DNA of 64,000 nucleotides from Leptodactylus fallax (taxonomy: Eukaryota; Chordata; Amphibia; Anura; Leptodactylidae), in contig CAMRHE010000331.1 in the NCBI GenBank assembly GCA_947044405.1, positions 1,922,001 through 1,986,000 on the forward strand. Reading direction: 5' to 3'. Positions within the stretch are counted from its first letter, which is position 1, and the number at the start of each line of letters is the position of its first letter. Of this stretch, positions 9,132-20,213 are shown piece by piece. The translations under genes and the position numbers were made by a program. The notes under the pieces are model-generated. The model worked only from the letters and a program-made list of their open reading frames with translations, was not told the origin of the DNA and did no database searches.

Positions 9132-12100
9132 ATGGTTCTTCGTACATCCTCCCTGAATGTTAGGGGGCTTAATAGCCCATATAAGAGGAGCTCAGTCTGG
9201 AGAGAGGCGCATCATCTGAGGTGCGACATACTCATGCTCCAAGAGACCCACCTCCATTCTGAGAAGAGTCCTCGATTTACTAACCCCTCTTTCCCCCATA
9301 TCTTTAAATTATCCCGTGCAGCTAAACGTAAGGGAGTCCTCATAGCAGTTCGAGACTCTGTTGCCTTTACCATGGAATCTGCTTTAACAGACTCTCAGGG
9401 CTGTTATCTTGGTCTTAATTGCACCATCAATAACATAAGATACACCCTAGTCACGGTTTACCTCCCTAATAAGTCCCAACCCTCGTACTGGAGATCTATA
9501 CTGTCTAAAATCCAGTCGTTTGCCACTGATATTCTGATTGTAGGAGGAGACTTCAACTGTCTTATTGACAATGTCCTTGATTTGTCCAACCCGCAAAGGA
9601 GGTCCACTGTCCTGACCCCTTTTTACTGGACCAGGGTTTGATGATGTTTGGAGGTGTCAGCATGGCGGAGAGAAGGATTATAGTTTTTTTCTCACCTTCT
9701 TCATCCTCCTATTCTAGGATAGATTTCTTTTTGACAGATAAGATTGGTCTATTGCAAACTGTCTCTGGTCCTTCGTGAGAAGTTTTCCACAGCTTTACCT
9801 TCACAGTGACGGCTAAATTAATACATTCTTGATCATCCCCCCCATAGTGACCACCTCCACAGGGACCTACTAGAATTCTTTGCACTTAATGTTCCTACTA
9901 CTGCAGATCCCCATATCTTGTGAAAAGCCCATAAGGCGTTCATGCGCGGGGTTCTTATCCAAGCCTGCTCTTGGGCCAAGAAGCAACGCTAAGGATATCG
10001 ATGCCTTGCTTCGTACAATAGTTTCTCTGACTGCTACTAATAAATTACATCCCACCCGACTAGCTCTACTGAGATCAGAAAGCACCAGCTACAATTGCAA
10101 GGCCTGCTGGCCCACCAACCAGACCTTGCTTTCAAGAGGTTTCAATGCCAGGCATATATTCATAATAATAGAGCTAGTGCTTTTTTATCAAAGAAGATAA
10201 AGCAAGTCCAACCTAGATCACGCATAGTATACCTGCTAAACTCCCAAGGTGACAAAGCTGTTGATCCTAGACTTATTGCCGAACAGTTTCGGACTTACTA
10301 CAACTCCCTGTACAATTTAAAAGAGGATTTAGGTGTACATCAGCCCTCAACGGTGGATATAGATAGCTTTTTGGAGTCTGTGTCTCTCCCCAGAACAGGC
10401 CCAGTTGTTATCTTCCCCTATATCCTTGTTGGAGGTTCATAAAGCTATCTCCTCTTTGAAGCCATTGAAGTCTCCAGGCCCTGATGGTTTCTCTGGCATT
10501 TCCTACAAAAAATACATGGATATTTTATCACCTCATCTATTGAAAGTGTTTATGAGAGCCACTGAGAACCAGAGATTTCCTGAGGAAATGCTTGCCACCA
10601 CTGTGGTCACTCTCCCTAACCTGGGCAAGCCCACTATTACACCAGCAAATTTCCGGCCTATATCACTTTTAAATGTTGATATTAAGTTGTATGCTAAAGT
10701 GTTGGCGGAGCGCCTTTTGCATCTCCTTCCCCAGTTGATCAAGCCAGGCCAGGAGGGATTTGTCATGGGCAGGCGGGCATCAGATGGCACCCGTAGATTC
10801 ATCAATCTAATCCAGAAAGCGGAACACGATAAAGTGCCGTCTCTTCTTCTAGCTCTTGATGCCGACAAGGCTTTTGACAGGGTCCAATGGGGCTACCGGG
10901 ACCACCTGCATGACAAATTTGGCATAGGTGACTCCTTTAAAACTGCTATCCCTGGCTCTTTATTCTGCCCATGTGCTGTCCTCGGGATTTCTGTCTGATC
11001 CCTTCCACATCACCAATGACACCCGCCAAGGCTGTCCCCTCTCCTCCATTATATATGCTCTAGTCATGGAGCCGCTGGCGGAATCCATTAGAATTAACTA
11101 CAACATTACAGGTAGCTCTGTGGGACAACACCAGCACAAAATAGGATTATATGCTGATGATGTTATTCTCTCCTTATCTAATCCTATGTAGTCTTTGCAG
11201 GCAACCCCCGAAGCTTTGGAGACCTTTAGTAAGGTTTCCTACTATAAAGTGAATTCCACTAAGTCTCAGATGCTCCCTATTGGTATTTCCCCTTCCTTGC
11301 AAGAGGAACTGAGTAGATGCTTCCCACTCCAATGGGGTGGAGACAGTATTACTTATTTGGGTATTTCACTGACAGCCCCAAGCTCCAACTTGTTCTCCCT
11401 GAATTATATTCCACTATTAGCTAGAGTGTTCGCTCTGTTGACCAGCTTCTCCAAACCTATTGTCCTGGGCAAGCAGGATTGACAAAGTGAAAATGATGGT
11501 GCTTCCGATAATCCTATATTTATTTCAAACAGTGGTCATCCCTCTCCCCAACTCTTATCTGACTAGACTACAAAAGCTGCTGTCTGATTTCATCTTGGAG
11601 GGGGAAAATGTCAAGGGTACATTTTCAGGTTAAGACCAGACCTTGGTCTAGTGGAGGGGCTAGTGCTCCTGACATTAAGAGGTACTACGCTGCGACTATT
11701 TTGGTGCAGTTGAGAGTCTGGTGGGGTGGAACTTCCAGTTGCCGTTGGGTAGAGGTTGAGGAGTCCTTGATGGGAATTCCGCCCATATGCCTTCTTTGCC
11801 CTAAGGCGTTTGGTCCTCCCTGCACTCAGACTGCCTTATTAAGCATAAAGGCCTCTGTCTGGGCGTGGCGCTATTTAACTCTGCACAACTCTACAGCAAG
11901 AATTGGCTCCCTTGTTAGAATTGCCAGTGTGTTACTTGACCTCACTCCTTCCCCATCTGAGCCTGAAACGGTGGGCAGACACCGGCCTTCAAAAGGTTGA
12001 CCAGCTTTATGTAGGGGGCCACCTAAAGTCGTTTCTTACAAACATCAGAAATCCCATGTGGCCTCGGACCCCGTGTTCCCTAGATTAGCCCTCCGGCTAT

Positions 12101-12247
12101 GGCGGCCGTCTGCTCCTACTAAAGGCAGCTCCTCAGCCTTTTATAAACTCCTCTCTGTCCCATCGGAGCAGGTCAATCCCTTCTACTTGATTCATTGGGA
12201 GTCTGATCTTGCAAGGTCTATCTCCCTCCAGGAATGGTACGGGGCCC
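9132..12247 (+). pseudogene. LINE ORF2 (APE endonuclease plus reverse transcriptase), broken
   Basis: The endonuclease N-terminus is at 9132-9641, with SLNVRGLNSPYKRS, DILMLQETHL and GGDFNCLID (asparagine, glutamate and aspartate catalytic positions visible). The RT lies in later frames: KSPGPDGFSG and FRPISLLNVDIKLYAKV at 10405-10900, the YADD box at about 11150-11161, and the L1 C-terminal segment with GGASAPDIKRYYAA at 11640-11690. The frame changes at least six times, with in-frame stops between, so it is dead. It is older than the Tc1 that abuts its 3' end if that was an insertion, but the join could equally be a rearrangement. Confidence 0.8.
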
Positions 12248-13398
12248 TGAGAAAGAAAGAAAGCACTGGTGAACTCATCAATCCAAAAAGACCTGGATGC
12301 CCACGGAAGACAACAGTGGTGGATGATCACAGAATAATTTCCATGGTGAAGAGAAACCCCTTCACAACAGCCAACCAAGTGAACAACACTCTCCAGGATG
12401 TAGGCAATGTATCAATATCCAAATCTACTATAAAGAGAAGACTGCATGAAAGTAGGGTTCACTGCATGGTGAAATACAGAGGGTTCACTGCACGGTGCGA
12501 GCCACTCAGAAGCCTCAAGAATAAGAAGGCTAGATTGGACTTTGCTAAAAAAAAAAAAAACATCTAAAAAAGCCAGCATGGGTCTGGAAGAACAATGCTG
12601 GGACAGATGAAACCAAGATCAACCTCTACCAGAATGATGGAAAGAAAAAAGTATGGCGAAGGTGTGGTACAGCTCATGATCCAAAGCATAGCACATCATG
12701 TGTAAGACACGGCGGAGGCTGCAGTGGGATGGCTTGGGCCTGCATGGCTGCCAGTGGCGCTGGGTCACTAGTGGTTATTGATGATGTGACACAGGACAGA
12801 AGCAGCCGGATGAATTCTGAGCTATTCAGAGACAAACCGTGTGCTCAAATCCAACCAAACTGATCCATAATACAGATGGACAATGACCCAAAACATAAAG
12901 CCAAAGAAATCCAGGAATTTATTAAAGCAAAGAAGTGGAATATTCTTCAATGGCCAAGTTAGTCGCCTGATCTCAGCCCCACTGAGCAGCATTTCACTTG
13001 TTACAGACTAAACTTCAGACAGAAAGACCCACAAACAGCAACTGAAAACGGCTGCAGTAAAGGCCTGGCCGAGCATTAACCAGGAGGAAACACAGCGGCG
13101 GCATCTGGTGATGTCCATGACCTCAAGACTTCAGGCAGTCACTGCCAACAAAGGGGGAACAACCAAGTATTAGAAATTAACATTTTATTTACAATTATTT
13201 AATTTGTCCAATTACTTTTGAGCCCCTGAAATGAAGGGATTGTGTGTAATAAATGCTTTATAATCCTCACATTATATACAATCATTTTATACAACCCACT
13301 GAATTAAAGCTGAAAGTCTGAACTTCAACTTTGTGGTAATGTCCAGAACCAAATATATGAAAATGTTGTATCTGTCCAAATATTTATGGACCTAACTG
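12248..13398 (+). pseudogene. Tc1/mariner transposon with broken transposase, left end missing
   Basis: The transposase begins mid-protein with TGELINPKRPGCPRKTT. It has helix-turn-helix segments (FTTANQVNNTL, SKSTIKRRLHE) and KARLDFAKK. After a poly-A frameshift at 12547-12560 come degenerate catalytic blocks, seen in the DNA near 12590-12680, 12880-12900 (QMDNDPKHKA) and 12960-12990. The right terminal repeat ends GGACCTAACTG at 13398 and is followed by the TA target at 13399-13400. The matching left terminal repeat is absent. The DNA runs from L1 straight into transposase. Confidence 0.8.
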
Positions 13399-13425
13399 TA
13401 ATGTGACATCATCAGAATCTCTCAC

Positions 13426-13572
13426 CTCTCCAGTAAGCTGGTAGATGATCTCTAGGGTGAGATTTAATAGACTTTCCGCCATCTTGTTCCTGTCTCTTTC
13501 CATCCTTGATGGATCAATCAGGAATATTCTCTTATATAGAAGATACTGAGAGGATTCTATATTGTAGGAACC
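13426..13572 (-). pseudogene. Zinc-finger gene copy X, exon 1 only
   Basis: On the minus strand this is the exon 1 shared by copies B, D and E: acceptor at the right, then ATG at 13501-13503 and 26 codons starting MERDRNKMAESLLNL and ending YQLTGE, then a GTGAGAG donor at 13419-13425. The exon itself is intact. No exon 2 to finger exon follows, because the intron runs at once into the Tc1/L1 block. As placed, it is an orphan 5' end of a gene unit. Confidence 0.8.
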
Positions 13573-13739
13573 TGAATGGAGAGAAGATGAGACAATGTAA
13601 TAAATAGAATTAGTAGGGATTATAAGGGGGGCTTCCGGGTCAGGCACTAGTATGTGAAGATACATGGCACATCCTCCTCCTCTCTGCACACAGTATCAGA
13701 CTCTTCTCCTCCACTAACCTGTAATGTAGAACGAGCGCC

Positions 13740-14030
13740 CTACACCGGGGAGACAAACCTAAGCTGGTACAGGACATATATATGGAGCGGAGTCTGCTGA
13801 GGAGCGAGAAGAAGGAGACCAAGATACTGATGGGGATAAATTTGGTGTTTATTGGGATAGTCCGTGTACCACAGAATATAATCTACACTACATATCATTT
13901 GGTGTAGTTTCTGCTCTGATTTCTTCCAGTTTCTGGTGTAAATTATAGTAAACTTGTCAGACTGTAGGTAACCCAGCATATCGCACTTAGGCTCACTATG
14001 ATCGCTGTTGCTCGGCCTCCTGACTGCCAT
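13740..14030 (-). CDS. 96-codon leader ORF of unit X (function unknown)
   Basis: An intact 96-codon frame starting MAVRRPSNSDHSEPKC. It lies on the 5' side of exon 1 and ends just before a GTTAGT splice donor (after CTACATTACAG). The same frame with the same length occurs in copies D (43590-43880) and E (59368-59658); copy B has a truncated version. The start codon has G at -3 and +4. I recognise no domain. The C-terminal third is rich in Tyr, Leu and Pro (LGLLLLAPQQ, LHIYVLYQ). It could be an upstream ORF in the mRNA leader or a relic of an unrelated exon carried with the array. Confidence 0.45.
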   Translation of the reverse strand: MAVRRPSNSDHSEPKCDMLGYLQSDKFTIIYTRNWKKSEQKLHQMICSVDYILWYTDYPNKHQIYPHQYLGLLLLAPQQTPLHIYVLYQLRFVSPV

Positions 14031-14054
14031 AGCAACCCCTCGGACCCTGTGATC

Positions 14055-14117
14055 TTATTGAGGGGGATCTGAGGGGTGTCGGGGGGCGATCTTATCCCCA
14101 GACTCCCCGGATGCCAT
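14055..14117 (-). CDS. 20-codon leader ORF of unit X
   Basis: A short frame MASGESGDKIAPRHPSDPPQ is followed by TAA. It sits 24 bases before the 96-codon ORF and in the same frame. Copies D (43503-43565) and E (59281-59343) have it with a single residue change (DTPQ). No function is known. Confidence 0.35.
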   Translation of the reverse strand: MASGESGDKIAPRHPSDPPQ

Positions 14118-14834
14118 GAGGAATAGCGATCCCGGCATGTGAGGTGTTGGACCCCCACTGATCATCTCTTACATCTCTTAGACTGTTAGGACCCTGCAGA
14201 TCAGCTGTTTCCCAGAACACACAGCTCCCAGTATTGTTTACATGCCGGGCGTTGTGCTGCTCACTCACTGTATTCTTGATAACTGCAGTTGTGGGTACTA
14301 GAGTTGTATCCCTATCAGGTATCTGAGATATCGCTGCAGCACCGTAACCATCACCATCAAGTATACGCTGTAGGGAGACATTATTTACGCCACTGGCATC
14401 AGTGCTAACCAATAGGAATACAGCTGCCTGTATACACTGCACAGGTTATCTAGGACCCAGCAGATCACATGTGCACAGAAATTGGAAAGTCAGGAATGGT
14501 AATAAAACTTCCTGCCTTCTCCTTGGGGTGTCTGACTGTCACTAAGAGCCGCTCCTCGCTCATACAGAGACGACCTTACAGGGTGAATCAGACACGGCCA
14601 ATGGGTGGTTAGCAAGGGGTTAAACATGCCTGCAGCGGATGCCGTGTGTAATGTGCATGTAGTTGTGCTGTAGGTGTGTACAGCAGTTGTGTATGTGTAA
14701 TGTCCATGGAATACAGCCGTGTCGATGTTATGTGTATCTAGCAGGGTGTGATGATGATGATGACAATGTATAAAGTCACTCTCTATAAAGTTGTGTTTCT
14801 GTACTTTCTCCCTCCCGAGTACACAATGCAGTAG
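14118..14834 (-). other. Upstream block of unit X
   Basis: This is sequence upstream of the leader ORFs, shared with the D block (42660-42930, opposite orientation) and, at 14760-14834, with the E block (57325-57405). It contains the block TATTGTTTACATGC...CGCTGCAGCA (about 14230-14370), which recurs at 31826-31975 and 32160-32318, and a (GAT)n run near 14748. It probably contains the promoter of the duplicated gene, but I see no element I can name with confidence. Confidence 0.5.
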
Positions 14835-15178
14835 TGTCATGTCCCAGGACTTGGTTTAATTCACTGACATGTATCTGTGATACTGTTTGTCTGTAGTTTG
14901 TCCCTTTTCTCTCTCTGTATCCTAGCTGTGAGCTGAGCCCCCTCTCTCTCTCTCAGTTAGTTCACCTTGTAAGCAACAGCGCTCAGCTCCTGGTATTTCA
15001 TCATTTTTCACCTACTGCTGTATGAGGTTTTACAAGATTTACTTGGATTAAACCACTGGAATCTTATCTACGCCCCTCAGTTGAGTGAACACACGATAGA
15101 TATCTTGGGTAAATGCTGGTAGCAAGAGACACAGGACACCCACAACCCACATTGCAGCCAAGCTATTGAGTCAGAACA
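14835..15178 (+). repeat. 5' LTR of BEL/Pao element (T-deleted)
   Basis: 344 bp, against 372 bp for the 3' LTR. Base-by-base comparison shows about 25 missing T residues in some 18 places, plus roughly three losses of other bases near the right end and a few substitutions. Examples (3' versus 5'): GTCTTTGTAG/GTCTGTAG, CAACATGTCTGCTC/CAACAGCGCTC, CACTATCTGATAG/CACACGATAG. The first 58 bases and the central 70-odd bases have no losses. Confidence 0.9.
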
Positions 15179-17950
15179 GGAAAAATGATGCATAAAGACG
15201 CCAGATACGGCTGTAAGACAGTTCACCAACCGACATACAGCAGCACAGCAAGTACCGAAGCCAGAAGGAATCAGCAGTGAAGGCACGCAGCCAGACTCCC
15301 CAGCAAAGAAGATCAGCAAGCAGCCATCTTACCCAGCAAAGTAATTACCGTTGAGTGCATCAGGCGAAGGGCACCCGAAGCACAAGGAGCAGGACCCAGC
15401 GCAGCCCAGGAGAAGGCAGACGCCAAAAACAGGAGAGACAACAGAAGGTTAAAGCAGAACTTTCCGGAACCCAAAATGGGGCAGGAAAACAGACAAGATA
15501 TCTGCCATGGCTGCCGCAACCAATACACCACAGAGGGAGCGGACAGCGGCTAGCATGGACATTATAAAATGAAAGCTGAGGACAGAAAGCAAGAGGAAAC
15601 CAACAGAGATCAGTGAAGCAAAGCCCAGCACAATCAGAAGAGACAGCAGACAGAAACAAGAAGGACAGAGGCAAGAAGGAACGAGGAAAGGCATCCCATG
15701 TTCTGAGTCTACCAAGCGTCAAAGTGACACAAGTCACGTTCCCAAAATCTCCACACCAGGAGCAACAAAAAGCAGGAGAGGGGAGCACAAGAACAGGCAG
15801 CCGCACAACAGAAAGAGAGAGGAAGAAGAGAGGAGGAGCAAGGAGCCAACAGAAAGCGCGGGAGAAGGAGCCAAAGAAAGCAGAAAGGAAGAAGAGAGCA
15901 AGGAAGCAAGAGCTCAAAAAGGGAGAACAGAGGCCAGAGAAACAGAAGAGACGCGCAGCCAGGCAAGGAAGCATAGAACAGGCCACAGGGAAGGAAAGGA
16001 CAGCACCAGGGGATGGGAAGCAGAGGACCCCCAAGCGCACAAGAGACAGACAAGCAAAGCAGGAACCCAGCCACAAAGTCCGTCAGGGAGACACCCGAGC
16101 AACAGGGCACAGACCGCAGCACACCGCACAAGGAGACAAGCCCGCCGCCAGCATCCAGTTTCTTCTTCCTTCAGGATTCCCAAAGCCGCACCCAGCAAAG
16201 AAAACGAACCAGGAAACACAAGGACACCAACCACCAGACGCAAACAACCGCCAGTCTCACACCAAGTGGCAAACCAGGACAAGAGCCCAGGCGAAGAGAG
16301 CCCACGCACCACCCGAACCAGAACACAACAACGAACACCCCACCAGCCAGCAACCAAAAAAGAGAGAGAACAGACAGCAGAGTTGAAGGACAGGTCGCCG
16401 GAGCACAAGACGGACTCACAAGGGAGACCAACCGAGAACACAGAGGCGGAAAGGCCCAAAACGCAAAGGACCGGCAACGCAGCGAAGAATAGATTGCTAT
16501 CCGGTGGCGGCCACACCACAGAAGGAAAAGACCAGATCCGACAACAACCCAAGAGGCCACGCGCTGGGAAAGACGGGAAAACCAGGAGCGAAGAAAGAGA
16601 AGCTCTGTCAAACGGGCAAGGGTTCCAAAGATCTGGTAAGGATCATCAGAAATTCAAGAACAGGACCACCAGGAGCTCCACGGCAAGGGGACACCCCACG
16701 GGCCCAGTTACCGGACACGCCGGGGGAAACCCGATAGTCCCAAGTGCCAATAATATCAAGAAAGGGGACACAGTTGGGCAAGATACAAAAAGAGAAAGAG
16801 CCCTTCCTCCATTTCCTACTCGTGAGTTATCAAGAACAGCAGAACCAAGAAGACCCAAGCTTCCATGGGGACCCAGTGTTCCGGACCTCCAAAGTAGACA
16901 GCTCACACAAACAGAAAGAGAGGCCAGTGGGAAAAGACGAATCTCCAACCACAAGAAGAAGAAAGAGGAACAACAACCAAGACGAAAGGGAAAAAACGGG
17001 CCACACAAGAAGATCCCAGGGAGGCCAGGAGGAAACCAAAGGAAGAGAGAGCTCAAGAAACAGGGAGTAAAGTGTCCCACGAACAGGCAGAGAGAAAAGA
17101 AAGGAAGAGGGGCAGGAGAACCAGACAAGCTCACACCAGCCAGGCCACACGCCGGGTCCCCCCCAAAGGGGGGGAGAAACAGAAAGAGAAAACACCACAG
17201 ATCTCCCAGAAGAAGGGGAGAAGACGGACAAGTCGGAAGGATAGCCAGCAAAAACCAAGGGACAGAAAGGGCCGAGGGGACGCATCGGAGACCAGAGCAA
17301 CCACCACGAAGGAGAACGATCGTAACAAAGGGGATACTACCAATACCTTGGGTACTGTAGTGGCAATCAGAGGTTCGGAAGAAGGGCCAGGGGAAAGCCT
17401 CTCAAGGGCAATTGGAGATACCGCCCACACTGTGAGTGCAACCAGATACCACAAACAGAGAAGAGATACCCACACCAGAGGGGCCAGCACCCCAAAGGGC
17501 AAGCAGGAAATACCATCCCGACAAAAAGCAGACACACGCAGGTAGAGACACAGACGCAAAAATACGCAGCAAAAAGGACCACAGAGCACCAGCCAGCGCC
17601 CGACAGGATGGGAAAGGAACGCGCAAGGAGGAGAAAAGGCCCACCAAATCTCAAAGACGCAAGTTACCAAACGGTGAGCACGTTCAGCCAGTCCACATCA
17701 CACAAGGAAAGAGAAGATAAGCAACAGTAAGTGGCGCATAATCACGGAAACGGAAACTCCGCCGGGGACGACACCCGGATTAACAGTGTTCAAACAACAA
17801 GGAGACAACAAGCTGGACGGAAGCGATAAAGAATTCTCAAACTAGGACAAGGAATTCATTCAAGATGATTCCAACAGCTGGGAGCACCACCTCCGCCCCC
17901 GAGATCAAAACTACCAAAAACGAAGCAAGAGTTCAGATTTTCCTCTTAAA
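15179..17950 (+). other. T-depleted interior of the BEL/Pao element
   Basis: The plus strand is nearly free of T over long stretches. I counted 5 T in the 240 bases 15901-16140. Because every stop codon begins with T, overlapping plus-strand frames of 160-360 codons appear (for example 15613-16386 and 16266-17360). Their products are Lys/Arg/Gln/Pro-rich and low in complexity, with no domain. In a BEL/Pao element this position should hold the gag and protease/RT start, none of which is recognisable. A rare T cluster at 16159-16172 resembles a polypyrimidine tract with CAG after it. Confidence 0.8.
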
Positions 17951-18419
17951 ACGTACCCTCAAGAGGAAACAGAGATGGAGAAACACTGTAGGGTTCATGC
18001 AGAAGGATTGAGAGAGATCAGCAGAACCTGCACCTCCAAAAGGAAGGAGAAGAAGCTGGACCTTCCATCATGGCGGTATCACCCTCGCAAACCTGACCAA
18101 ACAGGGGTGGATTCTAGTGCCCAGTAGAAGGCGTCTCTCTCAACAACCGCTCCTCACTGGTCCTAACCAAACAACAGCCTCATAGGAGTCTTAATCCGTT
18201 TCAGACAGGAACCAGTTGCAGTGATGGCGACATCCAACAGATGTTTCATGCTCAGTTAAGGATGATGACAGAAACTATCTCAGGTTCCTATGGCATAAGG
18301 ACAATGATGCAACAATGAAGTCATAGATTACCGGATGAAGGTACATGTCTGGAAAGCCCATCTCCGCAGTAGCGATCTATGGACTGAGAAGGACCGCATG
18401 AAGGTGAGAAAGAGATGGC

Positions 18420-19573
18420 TCTGATGCTCGTCAGTTTGTTGAGAGGAATTTCTATGTTGATGATGGTCTTAAATCCTTACCTGCAAGTGAAGAAGTGATT
18501 GATCTCCTCCAGAACACAGGAAATGCTGTCTATAGCTAACCTCAGACTTCACAAGATCATCTCCAACAAATGGAGGTAATGAAGGCATTTCCCTCTGATG
18601 ATCATGCAATCAACTTGAAGGATCTTGATCTCAGTTCTGATGCTCCTCCTATGCAACGCAGCCAGGATTGCTATGGAACACTGAACAAGACACATTCACA
18701 TTCCAAGTGTCTCTTGTGACAAACCTTTACCAAACGAGGAGTTTTATCTGTTGTGAACAGCATTTATGATCCTCTTGGTTTCATTGCTCCCATCACCATT
18801 CAAGGCAAGCTACTACTAAGACAGCTTACCACTGAGAACATGGACTGGAACACTCCACTGCCTGCTGAGAAACAACTGAGGTCTGACTGTGGCACTAACT
18901 TCGTTGGAGCCTGCAAAGAACTGCAGTTAGACAACTTCTTATCCAACAATGGGTGCACTTGGACGTTTAACCCTCCACATTCATCCCATATGGGAGGTTC
19001 CTGGGAACGTATGATTGGGATCACACGCAGAATCCTTGACTCTATGTTGATGGACCACAAGTCGACATTGCTTACCCATGAGACGTTAATAACCTTTTTT
19101 GCTGAAGTGTCTGCGATAATCAATGCAAGGCCACTTGTCCCAGTATCTTCAGACCCTGAATCTCCAATTATCTTAACCCCAGCAACGCTTCTACTCAGAA
19201 AATTGGTACTGCTGCTACCTCTCCACGTACCTTAGATCACAGTGACATTCACAGACGCCAATGGAAACAAGTTCAACACCTGTCCAATGTGTTCTGGCAC
19301 CGCTGGAAAACAGAGTACCTCCACATGCTACAGAGCCGTCACAAATGGCAGACCTCAAAACCTAATCTCCAGGTGGGTGACCTCGTCCTTCTAAGGGATA
19401 AAGAAGTCCATCGGAATGAATGGCCTATGGGTCTCATCACTAAAGTTGTCCCTAGTGATGATGGGAAGACTCGGAAAGTGGAGGTCAAGGTAACCAAGGG
19501 AGGCTCAGTGCGAGTTTTCTTCCGCCCAATTAATGAACTGGTGCTTCTTCTTCCAAGAGGAGACGTCACATAA
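18420..19573 (+). pseudogene. BEL/Pao pol remnant (RT end, integrase, C-terminal domain)
   Basis: In order: the RT palm box FVERNFYVDDGLKSL (about 18429-18473); VLSVVNSIYDPLGF (near 18745-18783); MDWNTPLPAEK; then directly integrase core SDCGTNFVGACKEL and HSSHMGGSWERM with NARPL; then the C-terminal domain with HRWKTEYLHML, VGDLVLLRDKE and WPMGLI. The RNase H and integrase N-terminus between PLPAEK and RSDCGT are deleted. Frame breaks occur near 18516, 18569, 18663, 18725 and 19190. At these points the loss of one or two T (near 18725, one A and one T) accounts for the shift. Confidence 0.85.
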
Positions 19574-19841
19574 AAGAAGATAAGGACACCATTCACAGCC
19601 ATGGCGGGGAGCTTCCTTCCATGAACTAAAAACGTGTTCTTGTGGATTACAGTGTGGGTCGGTGGAGGTGTTGGCAAATTGCGGCTTCCCGACCTGAAGA
19701 TTGGTTTATTTGGACTAACTGTTGATTATTGTTTGTTGTGCATGTTTCTTTTTTGTTTTTCAGGTTTGAAGAGGACCTTATGGACATCTCAGGACATTTA
19801 ATGTTTGTTTTCAGTGAAATCTAAAGATTTCAGGCGGGGAG

Positions 19842-20213
19842 TGTCATGTCCCAGGACTTGGTTTAATTCACTGACATGTATCTGTGATACTGTTTGTCTT
19901 TGTAGTTTGTCCCCTCTCTCTCTCTGTATCCTTAGCTGTGATGCTGTAGTTCCTCCTCTCTCTCCCTCAGTTTAGTTCACTCTTTGTAAGCAACATGTCT
20001 GCTCAGCTCCTGGTATTTCATCATTTTTCACCTACTGCTGTATGAGGTTTTACAAGATTTACTTGGATTAAACCATCTGGAATCTTATCTACGCCTCCTC
20101 AGTTGAGTTGAACACTATCTGATAGATATCTTGGTGTAAATTGCTGGTTAGCATAGAGACTACAGGACACACACACAACCACAAATTTGCAGCCAAGCTA
20201 TTGAGTCAGAACA
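19842..20213 (+). repeat. 3' LTR of BEL/Pao element (intact)
   Basis: 372 bp, preceded by the purine tract ending at 19841. It runs TGTCATGTCC to GTCAGAACA and is followed by the AGTAG duplication. It shows no T-specific gaps relative to the 5' copy. The ATTAAA in GGATTAAACC (near 20070) could serve as a poly(A) signal. Confidence 0.9.

Larger units (their letters stand above)
6794..12247 (+). mobile_element. Tx1/L1-clade LINE, decayed
   Basis: A non-LTR retrotransposon in plus orientation. A GC-rich 5' leader (6794-7642) is followed by an ORF1 relic (7643-8774), a spacer (8775-9131) and an ORF2 relic (9132-12247) with endonuclease, RT and the long C-terminal region. The spacing and motifs match the L1/Tx1 group. 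The 3' UTR and tail are missing because the element is joined directly to a Tc1 transposon at about 12248. The leader holds no gene I recognise. Confidence 0.8.
14835..20213 (+). mobile_element. BEL/Pao LTR retrotransposon with T-depleted interior
   Basis: The element is bounded by two LTRs that begin TGTCATGTCC and end GTCAGAACA. It is flanked by a perfect 5-bp duplication AGTAG (14830-14834 and 20214-20218). The uninterrupted target can be read at about 57325-57340 in the E block, which confirms both ends. A purine tract (GGCGGGGAG) precedes the 3' LTR. The pol remnant at 18420-19573 has the BEL/Pao signatures YVDD, SIYDPLGF and an integrase fused to the usual C-terminal domain. The remaining interior, 15179 to about 17950, is extraordinarily poor in T on this strand. 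Confidence 0.9.

Noticed and set aside
15360..16386. Long minus-strand frames (140-238 codons) rich in Leu, Cys, Phe and Ser
   Set aside because: They are the complement of the T-poor tract; the A-poor strand also lacks most stops. Hydrophobic composition is a by-product and no membrane-protein family is recognisable.
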